Shown piece after piece: positions 1 through 8,268 of a stretch of DNA of 64,000 nt; positions within the stretch are counted from its first letter, which is position 1, and every line of letters starts with the position of its first letter. Below the pieces are notes generated by a model. It saw only the letters and a program-made list of their open reading frames with translations. It made no database searches and was not told the origin of the DNA. The stretch covers positions 57,276-121,275 of the forward strand of contig MHBG01000010.1 of the NCBI GenBank assembly GCA_001804785.1, in the 5' to 3' direction. Origin of the DNA: Lentisphaerae bacterium GWF2_45_14 (GTDB lineage Bacteria > Verrucomicrobiota > Lentisphaeria > Victivallales > GWF2-45-14). The position numbers were made by a program, and so were the translations under genes.

Positions 1-625
1 AGCGCGCCGTTTCGCTCAAAGGATAATATGCCGACCTTACGGTTTCAGAGCCGTCCTTGGCAAAGCGACTGTCGGGAACGGGAGCAAAATAGTCCTTCAA
101 AAATATTCCATATTCGTCTTCGAGTTCAAGCCATTCCCCAGAGAAAAGCGGATGCCCTGTTGAAAAAAGGAGTGTTCCTCCGGGATTGAGCATTTCGGAA
201 CAAAGTTTGACTACCTTTTCGGGAGAAGGTGTGAACGATATCGCGTAACTTGAGTGGATAAGATCGAATTTCCCCAACGCAATCGGATCCATTTCCTCCA
301 TCGGCATGAGAAAAAGTTTAAGCTTGACATTTTCAGCGACGGCGAGCGCGGAAGCTCTTTCAATCTGCGCTTCGGCAATATCAAACGCGGTACATAACGC
401 TCCCTGCTTAGCGAGGTAAATGCTGTTCTGGGCCGCGCCGGAGCCGAGTTCAAGGCATTTCATCCCCTTGAGGTTTTCAGGCAGGAGCTTGAGGACACTG
501 TCGCCGGGGACAAGAGGGCCGTAGTGGAAGTCCGAAGTCGTTATCCTTATAAGTTTTCCGTAGTCGGACGCCACGGACTGCCAGTATCCGCGGGCTGACG
601 GAAATTCCGTTGGCTCAGGACTCAT
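1..625 (-). CDS. Class I SAM-dependent methyltransferase, 3' end cut by window
   Basis: This gene begins at the ATG at 623-625 and runs off the window edge, so the C-terminus is missing. The visible 208 residues show a Rossmann-type methyltransferase. The glycine-rich SAM-binding motif I (LELGSGAAQNSIYLA) lies near residue 57, followed by an acidic post-I position (FDIAEAQIERA) and a motif IV-like LIHSSYAISF stretch. It probably transfers a methyl group from SAM to a small molecule or cofactor; the substrate cannot be told from sequence. Its start overlaps the stop of the ctpA-like gene by 11 bases on the same strand, so the two are probably co-transcribed and translationally coupled. Confidence 0.8.
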   Translation of the reverse strand, partial: MSPEPTEFPSARGYWQSVASDYGKLIRITTSDFHYGPLVPGDSVLKLLPENLKGMKCLELGSGAAQNSIYLAKQGALCTAFDIAEAQIERASALAVAENVKLKLFLMPMEEMDPIALGKFDLIHSSYAISFTPSPEKVVKLCSEMLNPGGTLLFSTGHPLFSGEWLELEDEYGIFLKDYFAPVPDSRFAKDGSETVRSAYYPLSETAR

Positions 626-1907
626 GGTCGCCCAGGTCGCTGAAAACGGATATGCCTTTAAGGATTTCAACGGCCCGCTCAAGCTGGACGTCCTTTATCG
701 TACCCTTTCCTTCCGGCTTGATTATTCCTGGATGGGTCGAGCGTTGGCGTGAGAGCTTCATTTCTGTTTCGGGCGAGATGATTATCTCGATATCGGGCTT
801 GATGCCTTCGCCGTGGATGAGCTGCCCAGACGGGGTGTAGTATTTTCCCGTCGTGAACCTTACCGCTCCCTTGTCGGAGAGCGGGACAATGCTCTGTATA
901 AACGCCTTTCCAAAGGTACGCTCGCCGATAATCACCGCGCGCTTATGGTCTTTGAGGCATCCGGCGAGTATTTCGGAAGCGCTGGCGCTGTTTTCATTTA
1001 CGAGCACAGCCATTGGAACATCCGTAAGCTTTTCACATGGAATGGATTTAAATTCCTGCCGGTCGTCCTTGTTGCGCCCCTGCGTTGAGACGATAACCTG
1101 ATTGTCGGGTATAAAGCGGCTTGCCGACTCGATGGCGGAGCTGAGAAGCCCGCCCGGATTGTTCCTCAGGTCGAGGACAAGGCCCTTTATATGCTGCTCC
1201 TTGAGCTTTTCTATAGCCTTATCAAGTTCCTGCGCGACTGGCGCCGAAAACTGGGTGAGTCTGATATAGCCAATCTTTTCAGCAACGAGATTGGTGCCGT
1301 TGACGGCCGGGACTTTTATTTCGGCCCTCTCGATATCGAAGGTTTTCGAGCTGTCGTCGGAGCGCCTGTAGATAGTGACGGAAACTTTTGTGCCCGGCGC
1401 CCCCTTAAGCTTCTTAACGCAGCTGCCGAGCTCCAGGGTCTTGACGGGGTCACCGTTGATTTCGGTGATGATATCCCCTGAATGGATGCCGGATTTGAAA
1501 CCCGGTGAGCCTTCCATTGTCGAAACAACTTCAAGAGCATTGTTTTTATTTGTAACAACGATGCCGAGTCCGCCGAAACTGCCTTGCGTGCCTTCGATGG
1601 TGGCCTGATAATTCTCGGGAGTTTCGTAGGCGCTGAACGGGTCGAGTTCGCGGAGCATCCCCTTCATGGCACCTTCCATGAGCTTTTTGTAAGTTACTTT
1701 TTCGGGATCGACATAATTCTGGCGCAGGAGCTGCATCACATTCATAAAAAGCGAGATAGAACTGTATGCGTCGGCCTCGTTCTCTTTTACCTGCTGCTCC
1801 TGTGACGGCAACTCGGGCGACGTTTTTCCCGAAGGCGCCGCTAAAGCTGTCAGGCATAGCAGAAGCACGAACGCAGCCAGCGTATAGGGTTTTAAAATCT
1901 TTTTCAT
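615..1907 (-). CDS. ctpA: C-terminal processing peptidase, S41 family (CtpA-like)
   Basis: A 430-residue serine protease acting outside the cytoplasmic membrane on C-termini of secreted or membrane-anchored proteins. Residues 1-24 form a signal peptide (a lysine pair, then a long hydrophobic run ending ALA). A PDZ domain covers about 105-180 (GGLGIVV, SGDIITEINGD) and selects the substrate tail. The S41 core follows: LDLRNNPGGLL near 246, then the SASASEI segment with catalytic Ser309, and GERTFGKA with Lys334. The Ser-to-Lys spacing of 25 matches characterised CtpB-type enzymes. The start has a good hydrophobic leader. It is first in a reverse-strand pair with the methyltransferase downstream. 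Confidence 0.93.
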   Translation of the reverse strand: MKKILKPYTLAAFVLLLCLTALAAPSGKTSPELPSQEQQVKENEADAYSSISLFMNVMQLLRQNYVDPEKVTYKKLMEGAMKGMLRELDPFSAYETPENYQATIEGTQGSFGGLGIVVTNKNNALEVVSTMEGSPGFKSGIHSGDIITEINGDPVKTLELGSCVKKLKGAPGTKVSVTIYRRSDDSSKTFDIERAEIKVPAVNGTNLVAEKIGYIRLTQFSAPVAQELDKAIEKLKEQHIKGLVLDLRNNPGGLLSSAIESASRFIPDNQVIVSTQGRNKDDRQEFKSIPCEKLTDVPMAVLVNENSASASEILAGCLKDHKRAVIIGERTFGKAFIQSIVPLSDKGAVRFTTGKYYTPSGQLIHGEGIKPDIEIIISPETEMKLSRQRSTHPGIIKPEGKGTIKDVQLERAVEILKGISVFSDLGDHES

Positions 1908-2160
1908 CCTGATAATCCTAAAGAATTATTATATTTAGTACCAAGCTTATTATAACGTCCCCCGGGGAAAAATGCTATCTTTCTTTATAGTATATATTAA
2001 TGCTTTAGCTGGTATCCGCACGGGATGGCAGATTTTTTGAAAGAGGGCTTATTGCCGCTGAACCTTTGAGACGTATAAGGCTTGATATTTCAGGAGTTTC
2101 AGTTCTAATACTTTGTGCGATATCTAATCCAATATTTCTTTTAAAAAAAGGAGCGATAGA

Positions 2161-3429
2161 ATGAAAAATATTGAATGGTTTCTTCAGGCACGCCTGGGGC
2201 TTTTTGTCCATTTTGGGCTCTACAGCATGCTGGCGCGCGGCGAATGGGTTATGAACAGGGAAGGAATTCCTGTCGAAGAATACCGGAAACTTGCGGATCG
2301 CTTCAATCCCGAAAAGTTCGACCCTGATTTCATCTGCTCTCTCGCGGTCGAAGCCGGAATGAAGTATATAGTATTCACGACTATGCACCACGAGGGCTTT
2401 CGCATGTATGACAGTTCACTGACTGATTATTGCTCGACAAAAAGCGCCGCAAAACGCGATTTCGTCGCGGAAATCATTTCATCTGCAAAAAAACACGGAC
2501 TCAAAACGGGGCTCTACCACAGCCTCAACAACTGGTTTGATAAACCAGATGCCGTCGATGCTCTGGAAGATAAAAAGCAGTATGATACGTTTATCGATAA
2601 TACATTCAGCCGGATAAAAGAACTTCTGACGAAATACAACCCCGTTGATATTCTGTGGTATGACGGCTGGTGGCCATTCAATGCCACAGGATGGCAGGCT
2701 GAAAGAATGAATGAAATGGCCCTGTCAATCCAACCGCAGATCCTCTTCAACGGACGTAACGGACTCGCGGGAGATTTCGGAACGCCGGAAGGGCATATGT
2801 CTGCCCCCTCTCCTTGGCGCCCTTGGGAAGCCTGCATGACCATGAACAACAACTGGGGGTATCACAGTGGAGACAATGACTGGAAGTCCCTGCAACGCAT
2901 AATCCGAATGCTCGCGGCGGCAGCCTCCGGAAAAGGCAATCTCCTACTCAATATCGGGCCCATGGGGGATGGATTCGTTCCCGCGGAATCCGTCGAGACA
3001 TTGAAAGGACTCGGAAAATGGCTCAGGGTCAACGGAGAAGCTGTTTTTGATACTGACATACTCGACTTTGACTTGCTTTCCCGCGGGGAGCATCGCGGAG
3101 ACTGGGAGCATCACGGGATTTTTACGGCTTCGGGCAATAACCTCTACTTGATGGCAATGAACTGGATGGGGCCCGAATATGTCCTCACCGGCCTCGAAAC
3201 AAAAGTTAAAAAGGTATCTATCCTCGGGGACGCTAAGAAATACCATTTCTCCTGCAATAACGGAAAAATGAAGATTTCCGGCCTGCCCGAAAATGCACCG
3301 GACAAGGACTGCAGCGTCCTTAAAATAGAGTGCGAGGCGCCGCCTGTGATCTATCGTACGGGAGGCATGCGGATTCCCGCAACGCCTCACCCGCACTATG
3401 ACCCATGCCCGTCAGATATCAAAATCTGA
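2161..3429 (+). CDS. Alpha-L-fucosidase-like glycoside hydrolase, GH29
   Basis: A 422-residue GH29-family enzyme expected to release L-fucose from fucosylated glycans. The N-terminal catalytic barrel is clear: RLGLFVHFGLYS near residue 11, FNPEKFD near 48, and MKYIVFTTMHHEGF near 67, which is typical of the family. The likely nucleophile is Asp168 in DILWYDGWW. The acid/base residue is poorly conserved across GH29 and is not assigned here. The beta-sandwich C-terminal part is short. There is no signal peptide, so it should act in the cytoplasm on imported oligosaccharides. A clear AAGGAG lies just upstream of the ATG. It stands alone on the plus strand between reverse-strand genes. Confidence 0.9.
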   Translation: MKNIEWFLQARLGLFVHFGLYSMLARGEWVMNREGIPVEEYRKLADRFNPEKFDPDFICSLAVEAGMKYIVFTTMHHEGFRMYDSSLTDYCSTKSAAKRDFVAEIISSAKKHGLKTGLYHSLNNWFDKPDAVDALEDKKQYDTFIDNTFSRIKELLTKYNPVDILWYDGWWPFNATGWQAERMNEMALSIQPQILFNGRNGLAGDFGTPEGHMSAPSPWRPWEACMTMNNNWGYHSGDNDWKSLQRIIRMLAAAASGKGNLLLNIGPMGDGFVPAESVETLKGLGKWLRVNGEAVFDTDILDFDLLSRGEHRGDWEHHGIFTASGNNLYLMAMNWMGPEYVLTGLETKVKKVSILGDAKKYHFSCNNGKMKISGLPENAPDKDCSVLKIECEAPPVIYRTGGMRIPATPHPHYDPCPSDIKI

Positions 3430-3541
3430 CAGGACAGTCATTAAATCGTAGTAATGGCATAAACGACCAGTCTGACAAAAAGCTTTTGCCCGTAAAACAC
3501 TGCCGCGCGCCCGTTCCGGCAATACTGGATTCGTCTTTGTG

Positions 3542-4633
3542 TTAACGCTGTACTCTTCCGGAAGCGGAACCGCCCATCAGGGCTTCAACTTCCCTGCGGC
3601 TTACATAATTGATGTCGCCATAGATAGAATGCGCGAGGCACGACGACGCTACGGCGAATGCCACGGCCTTTTCGGGCGACTGCAAATCCTTGTCCATCAG
3701 AGCAAATATGAGACCGGCGGCGAATGAATCTCCTCCTCCGACCCTGTCTACGATGTCCCTGATCTCGTAAGGGCTGTAATTCCCATCGCGGAGCGGGGCG
3801 AAGGATGCTTTATCCGACGCTTTTTCGTAGAGCATCGCGCCCCAGTTGTTATGACTTGCGGAAATGCTTTCGCGGAGCGTTATCGCCGCTTTTGAAATAT
3901 TCGGAAACTGCGAGATTATTTTCCGGGCTACTTCGGGATATCTTGAAATATCCAGCCTGCCGGATGATACGTCACTTTCTCCAGCGTGTATTCCCAGCAC
4001 GTCCGAAGCATCCTCCTCATTGGCTATAAGCACATCGACATAGGGCAGTATGCCGCGCATGGTCTTCTCCGCGAGTTCGCGCGGCTTCATGGAGCTGTCC
4101 CAGTTCCAGAGTTTTTTCCTGAAGTTGATGTCGCAGGAGACTGTGACTTTATGTTCCCTTGCTTTTTTTACCGCGTCAAGTGAAGATTCCGCCGCGTTTT
4201 TTGAGAGCGCGGGGCTTATCCCGCTTATATGGAACCACGACGCGTCCTTAAATATCTCATCCCATTGGTATGAGGACGAAGGGGTTATGGCTACTGATGA
4301 ATTTTCGCGGTCGTAGACGACGTTTGACGCTCTCTGGTTCGCGCCTGCTTCAACGAAGTAAAGCCCGAGCCTGCCGTTTTTCGTCATTACTATTGATGAT
4401 GTTTCGACATTGAGCGAACGCAGAAATGCGGCGCACGCTTCTCCGACCGGATTTGCCGGAAGCGCGCTTACGAAGGAAGATCTTCCGCCGAGAAGCGCGA
4501 TAGAGGCGCACACATTTGATTCCGCACCGCCGAAAGTGAGTTTCAGTTTTCCCGGCAGGGCCTGTGCCAGTCGTAAAAATCCTTCCGGCGCGATGCGCCC
4601 CATTATTTCTCCGAAACCTATTACCTTAGACAT
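3542..4633 (-). CDS. kdgK: PfkB-family sugar kinase, probable 2-keto-3-deoxygluconate kinase
   Basis: A 363-residue ribokinase/PfkB-family kinase that should phosphorylate 2-keto-3-deoxygluconate (KDG) with ATP to KDPG. The substrate-side glycine motif GGAESN is at 35-40, and the signature DRVGGGDSFAAG, with catalytic base Asp302, lies near 296-307. The KDG assignment rests mainly on the gene next to it: KDPG aldolase starts only 5 bases upstream and makes the obvious next step. At 363 residues it is longer than a typical ~310-residue KDG kinase, with an insertion around residues 205-235. A related fructose or gluconate kinase role is not excluded by the motifs alone. Confidence 0.87.
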   Translation of the reverse strand: MSKVIGFGEIMGRIAPEGFLRLAQALPGKLKLTFGGAESNVCASIALLGGRSSFVSALPANPVGEACAAFLRSLNVETSSIVMTKNGRLGLYFVEAGANQRASNVVYDRENSSVAITPSSSYQWDEIFKDASWFHISGISPALSKNAAESSLDAVKKAREHKVTVSCDINFRKKLWNWDSSMKPRELAEKTMRGILPYVDVLIANEEDASDVLGIHAGESDVSSGRLDISRYPEVARKIISQFPNISKAAITLRESISASHNNWGAMLYEKASDKASFAPLRDGNYSPYEIRDIVDRVGGGDSFAAGLIFALMDKDLQSPEKAVAFAVASSCLAHSIYGDINYVSRREVEALMGGSASGRVQR

Positions 4634-4638
4634 TTTAT

Positions 4639-5301
4639 TTACCCCCGTATTGAATTGATTGTTTCTCTGGCCTTAGATGCTTTTTCTTTTATAGTCTTCC
4701 AGTCGTTTTTATTTATTTCGTCGCGGAGCGCGAGCCATGAACCGCCTACAGCAATCACTGCCGGATTTTTAAGGTATTCGGCAAAGTTCTCCTGTTTGAG
4801 CCCGCCGAGCGGAATATATCTAAGATTCAAGTGCGCGTATGGGGCCGCCATCGCGGAAAGATTTTTGAGTCCGCCGCATGTCTCCGACGGGAAAAACTTG
4901 AGGATTTCGCATCCGGCTTCCAATGCCCATTCTATTTCGGACGGGGTGCAGATCCCCGGCGCGAAGGGAAGGCCGAGTTCCTTTGCCTTGGCGACTATTC
5001 TTGGATTAAAGCCGGGAGCGACCCCAAAGACTGCGCCCGCCTCTTTCGCCTCAATGACCTGATCCGGCCTGAGGATTGTGCCGATTCCAGCGGTCATTTC
5101 GGGTACTTTGCTTTTGATCTCTTTGAGTGCGGCGATTGCAGCGGGTGTTCTAAGCGTAAGTTCCATGATATCGATTCCGCCATCGAGCAAAGTTTTTGCG
5201 AGCGGCACGGCATCGTCGGCATTGTCTATTACGAGCACTGCGATTATTGCGCTCTTTTCCATTTTATTTTTCAATTCATCCGGGAAAATATTTTTCTGCA
5301 T
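4639..5301 (-). CDS. eda: 2-keto-3-deoxy-6-phosphogluconate aldolase
   Basis: A 220-residue class I aldolase splitting KDPG into pyruvate and glyceraldehyde 3-phosphate in the cytoplasm. Counting from the ATG at 5301, the general base Glu47 is in MELTLRTP, the Schiff-base Lys135 is in ILKFFPSE, and the phosphate-binding PLGG and VGGSW loops follow. The family also includes 4-hydroxy-2-oxoglutarate activity. An in-frame TTG sits two codons earlier, but the AAGGAA ribosome site is placed better for the ATG. The gene lies between the sialidase-like gene (12-base gap) and the KDG kinase, in a GntR-controlled operon. Confidence 0.93.
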   Translation of the reverse strand: MQKNIFPDELKNKMEKSAIIAVLVIDNADDAVPLAKTLLDGGIDIMELTLRTPAAIAALKEIKSKVPEMTAGIGTILRPDQVIEAKEAGAVFGVAPGFNPRIVAKAKELGLPFAPGICTPSEIEWALEAGCEILKFFPSETCGGLKNLSAMAAPYAHLNLRYIPLGGLKQENFAEYLKNPAVIAVGGSWLALRDEINKNDWKTIKEKASKARETINSIRG

Positions 5302-5313
5302 AATCAAGATTCC

Positions 5314-6435
5314 TTATTTAGCTGAATTAATTCTGTTTATGAGTATTTTGAGGCGAGCATCGGAGGTAACGCATTTCCCTGAAAGGACATCTTCTTCCCT
5401 GAAGGATGCCATCAGTATATCGGCTTCACCATCGCGGTGTGCAAAGCGGTTCCGATCATAAATGACTCTTATTACACCATTTTTGTCTTCAACACCATCG
5501 GGATATGAAACTTTTTCTCTTTCGTCAAGCAAGAGTCCCCCTTTCCATCTTTTCCCATCATCATCCGACAAAAACGCGGAAAGATGTGAGCGTTTATTCA
5601 TTTTTTCGCCGGTTTCGGGATTTACATGATTGATGAGGAGGAGTTTTCCGGAAGAAAGGCGTCGAATAAAAAACCGTGAGTTAGGCCCGCCCAGTCCTGA
5701 GTCTTCGCCCGGAGTCCAAGTCTTTCCCATATCAGAAGAGAAACTCTGTCCTACTCCATAACAAGTCCTTACCAACATCCAGAGTCTTTTGTCCTTCAAT
5801 TCAATTATCATATGTTCATCGAAAGCTCTTGAAGGAACGTCGGCACGGCCTCTCAGATAGAAGGATTTACCGCTATCTTCAGATATTACGATATTTGAGA
5901 AACGTTCATTTTTGAATTCGTCAAGTTTGGGTTCATAGTATTCCCACACGGCAGTCGGCAGCGCCCATTCGCCGTTTGAGAGAAAAGTAGGCTTGTTCAT
6001 CATTACGCCGTTGGCGATGTGGATGGGTTTTGAGAACAAGGGCTTTTTACTGTCCGAATCCTCAGTAAATGCGCACCATACCCCCGCCCTTCCATCGTGA
6101 ATTTTTCCATCCGCCGGGCTGAGTGACTGGCTCCAGAACCACCAGAGACGGCCTTGCTGGTCGTGCCAAAGAACAGGATCGTAGGCTCTGACATTGCCGG
6201 GTGGATCAATAACGGCGACGGGATCGCTCCAGGAGCTGCCGTTGTCGGAGCTGGAGACTATAAAAACGTAATTTTCAGGGCCTTCTGCGGAGCCGCCGCT
6301 GTACCACGTCGCCCATATCCTGCCTGATTTTGAAACCTCAATACCCGGAATACCCTGAAATATTCGGGAGGAGCTTTGGTGTTTTTCTTTCGGCGAAAAG
6401 CTTATTTCAACGGGAATAAGAGGATTTTCGCTCAT
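5314..6435 (-). CDS. BNR/Asp-box sialidase-fold protein, possibly a cytoplasmic glycosidase
   Basis: A 373-residue six-bladed beta-propeller of the sialidase (BNR) superfamily. At least four Asp-box-like repeats (S-x-D-x-G-x-x-W) are visible: SSDNGSSW at 62-69, SEDSGKSF, SSDMGKTW and SDDDGKRW. There is an FxIP-like IFQGIPGIEV stretch near residue 25, where sialidases carry the arginine motif. No signal peptide is present, so it is predicted cytoplasmic. A strong AGGAG precedes the ATG. Because it shares an operon with KDPG aldolase and KDG kinase, it may release a uronic or keto-deoxy sugar rather than sialic acid. That substrate is an inference; true exo-sialidase activity is possible. Confidence 0.75.
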   Translation of the reverse strand: MSENPLIPVEISFSPKEKHQSSSRIFQGIPGIEVSKSGRIWATWYSGGSAEGPENYVFIVSSSDNGSSWSDPVAVIDPPGNVRAYDPVLWHDQQGRLWWFWSQSLSPADGKIHDGRAGVWCAFTEDSDSKKPLFSKPIHIANGVMMNKPTFLSNGEWALPTAVWEYYEPKLDEFKNERFSNIVISEDSGKSFYLRGRADVPSRAFDEHMIIELKDKRLWMLVRTCYGVGQSFSSDMGKTWTPGEDSGLGGPNSRFFIRRLSSGKLLLINHVNPETGEKMNKRSHLSAFLSDDDGKRWKGGLLLDEREKVSYPDGVEDKNGVIRVIYDRNRFAHRDGEADILMASFREEDVLSGKCVTSDARLKILINRINSAK

Positions 6436-6439
6436 TTTG

Positions 6440-7186
6440 TTACTCCTTTTCTATATTGTGTATAAAGTTACGAAGCTCCTCTGAACATCGGCCTTCCTCT
6501 GTCTTCCGCGGCTCTTCTGTATTGTTAGCGATGGCGCTTTCGCGACTGAATTTTATGTGATTGCGCATTGCGGACTCGGCGCGCGCCGAGTCGTGATCTT
6601 TGATAGATTTATATATTCTATAATGGTGGAGGAGCGTTCTTGCGACCTGACGTAGGCTGTGCTTATGGCTCTTAAAGCCCAGAAGCCGCCCGAGCACGTG
6701 ACACTCGCGCATCGTCCTGAGCATTATGCTGTTGTCTGCGGATTTCAGGATAAGCAGATGGAAGCGGGCATCCGATTTCATATACTTTATCTCCTGTTCC
6801 GGGCCGAAGAGTTTCCCGCCGGAGTCCCTTAGCTCGCGGGCTGTCTCAAGCATCGTGTTCAGGGAGTCCTTGAGTTCCGCGGTGTCAATCCGGTTCATTT
6901 TCATGGCGGCCATTCCGGTACAGAAACTTTCGATGGCCTCGCGCGTCTCATAAAGCTCTTTTGTCTCCGAAGTACTTATGTCACGGACAAATATTCCTGA
7001 GTTGGGGATGTATTTGACAAAACCTTCGCTTGCGAGCTGGCGGTATGCTTCCCTGAGCGGGGTCGGGCTGATTCCTATCTCTTTTGCCATTGCTACCTCG
7101 GAGAGTCTGGCTCCAGGCTGCAGGCTTCCCGACATTATCTTATCGAGGACGTACTCATAGGCTTTTTGCTTAAGTGGAACTTTCAC
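6440..7186 (-). CDS. GntR-family regulator, FadR/FCD subfamily
   Basis: A 248-residue transcription factor. The winged helix covers about 1-70 (KAYEYVLDKIMSGSLQPGARL, ISPTPLREAYRQLASEGFV, GIFVRD), followed by an all-helical FCD ligand-binding domain with the expected metal-binding Asp and His positions (DARFHLLIL near 134; RHIKFS-like NHIKFS near 208). The start is a GTG at 7184-7186. It is first in the operon with the BNR protein, KDPG aldolase and KDG kinase, only 4 bases from the next gene. FCD regulators of this type usually respond to a sugar acid and repress their own operon. The paired palindromes at 7199-7227 are the likely operators. Confidence 0.9.
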   Translation of the reverse strand: MKVPLKQKAYEYVLDKIMSGSLQPGARLSEVAMAKEIGISPTPLREAYRQLASEGFVKYIPNSGIFVRDISTSETKELYETREAIESFCTGMAAMKMNRIDTAELKDSLNTMLETARELRDSGGKLFGPEQEIKYMKSDARFHLLILKSADNSIMLRTMRECHVLGRLLGFKSHKHSLRQVARTLLHHYRIYKSIKDHDSARAESAMRNHIKFSRESAIANNTEEPRKTEEGRCSEELRNFIHNIEKE

Positions 7187-7198
7187 TCTTTTTCACTG

Positions 7199-7227
7199 TT
7201 CTATAGAATTATTTATATTCTATAGAA
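7199..7227. promoter_or_regulatory. Paired perfect palindromes, likely GntR operator
   Basis: Two copies of the perfect 10-bp palindrome TTCTATAGAA lie at 7199-7208 and 7218-7227, 19 bp centre to centre and so on nearly the same DNA face. The second extends to a 12-bp palindrome. They sit 13 bp upstream of the regulator start codon, where a bound repressor would block the promoter. Short palindromes of this size are typical of FadR/FCD-type GntR dimers. Assignment to the adjacent regulator is inferred from position. Confidence 0.7.
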
Positions 7228-7336
7228 TAGGCAAGGGCAATGATTTTTTCAAGTCCTTATTTTCGAAATGGGAAAAGAAAACCGTGATATTTTTTACTTT
7301 TCGAAAGGCGGGCTTTGCAGGACGGGAGGATATCGC

Positions 7337-8068
7337 TCAGTAACGTTCCCACCATCTTCCGGCTTTGACGGCGAAGTCTGTCCAGTCTTTCTCGCAGACA
7401 ATCGAATCGTTTCCCCAGACCTCGATATGATAGGCAAGTATCTTTCTATTTTTCACGTTCTTCAAAGGGATTTCAATCTTACCTTCGCCGGTGCTTTTGG
7501 AAAGGGCGTTCGCTCCCTCACGCATCCCGCTGCCGCCGAGCCACACGGTCGGACGCTTGAAACTGCTCAGGATGCTCATTACCGCGACTTTATCATATTT
7601 CTTCGAGGATATTTTTGCCTCCTTCGGATAGTAGAAGCGGATTATCTCGCGATTTCCATATTCATCGCCGTCATGAACCAGTATATACAAATAGAGGTAG
7701 GGAGCCCTTACCTTGTCGGTTATTTTCTCTCCTTTTCGGGTCACCCTGTAAATTATCTGGCAATTGGTAACCTCGCCCTTGTCCTTTCCGTCTTTCGGCA
7801 TCTTAATGTCTATGATGCTTACGGAATAATCGCAAAAGCCCATCATCTCGTCGGTGGATTCTTCGGATTTCATATCGGAATCAAAATATTCTTCTATTTT
7901 GGAAAATGGGAACGTTTTTCTGGCGCCGTCTTTTTCTATTATCAGCCCGCCCGCCCTTATGCTGATTATTTTGATATCGGAGAGCTTCGAGCCGTCTTTG
8001 AAGATAAGAGTGCCGCCCGATAAAGAGACAGAAAATGCCAGTAAAGCATAGAGTATTATCTTTTTCAT
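7337..8068 (-). CDS. Secreted protein of unknown function
   Basis: A 243-residue protein I do not recognise. Residues 1-19 are a signal peptide (MKKIILYALLAFSVSLSGG). The N-terminal 60 residues (TLIFKDGSKLSDIKIISI, GGLIIEKDG, FPFSKIEEYF) resemble the small beta-domain seen in envelope proteins that carry an 'expression of X depends on K' type repeat, but this is weak. The rest is a mixed alpha/beta domain with many charged residues and no catalytic motif that I can see. An almost equally long open frame (251 codons) exists on the opposite strand; the signal peptide and start context favour the reverse-strand reading. It stands alone, upstream-facing the GntR operon end. Confidence 0.7.
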   Translation of the reverse strand: MKKIILYALLAFSVSLSGGTLIFKDGSKLSDIKIISIRAGGLIIEKDGARKTFPFSKIEEYFDSDMKSEESTDEMMGFCDYSVSIIDIKMPKDGKDKGEVTNCQIIYRVTRKGEKITDKVRAPYLYLYILVHDGDEYGNREIIRFYYPKEAKISSKKYDKVAVMSILSSFKRPTVWLGGSGMREGANALSKSTGEGKIEIPLKNVKNRKILAYHIEVWGNDSIVCEKDWTDFAVKAGRWWERY

Positions 8069-8268
8069 ATATAAAATCCCCTTTTCCTGTTAATACGTAA
8101 ATCCCTGTGACTTATTAGAAAATATCAGCATAAATAGCATTTTCAAGGGATGGGTTCAATGCCTTGTCTTTAGGCAAGTGAGCATGTTATTTTTCTGTTT
8201 TTCTGTTTAAAAAGCGTGCATTTAGTCAAATATTGCTTAATATATAAATGTAAAGAGGAAATTTAAAG

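Noticed and set aside
7268..8023. 251-codon plus-strand frame opposite the secreted unknown protein
   Set aside because: The reverse-strand frame has a proper signal peptide and charge pattern; the plus frame has no ribosome site or leader and unnatural composition.
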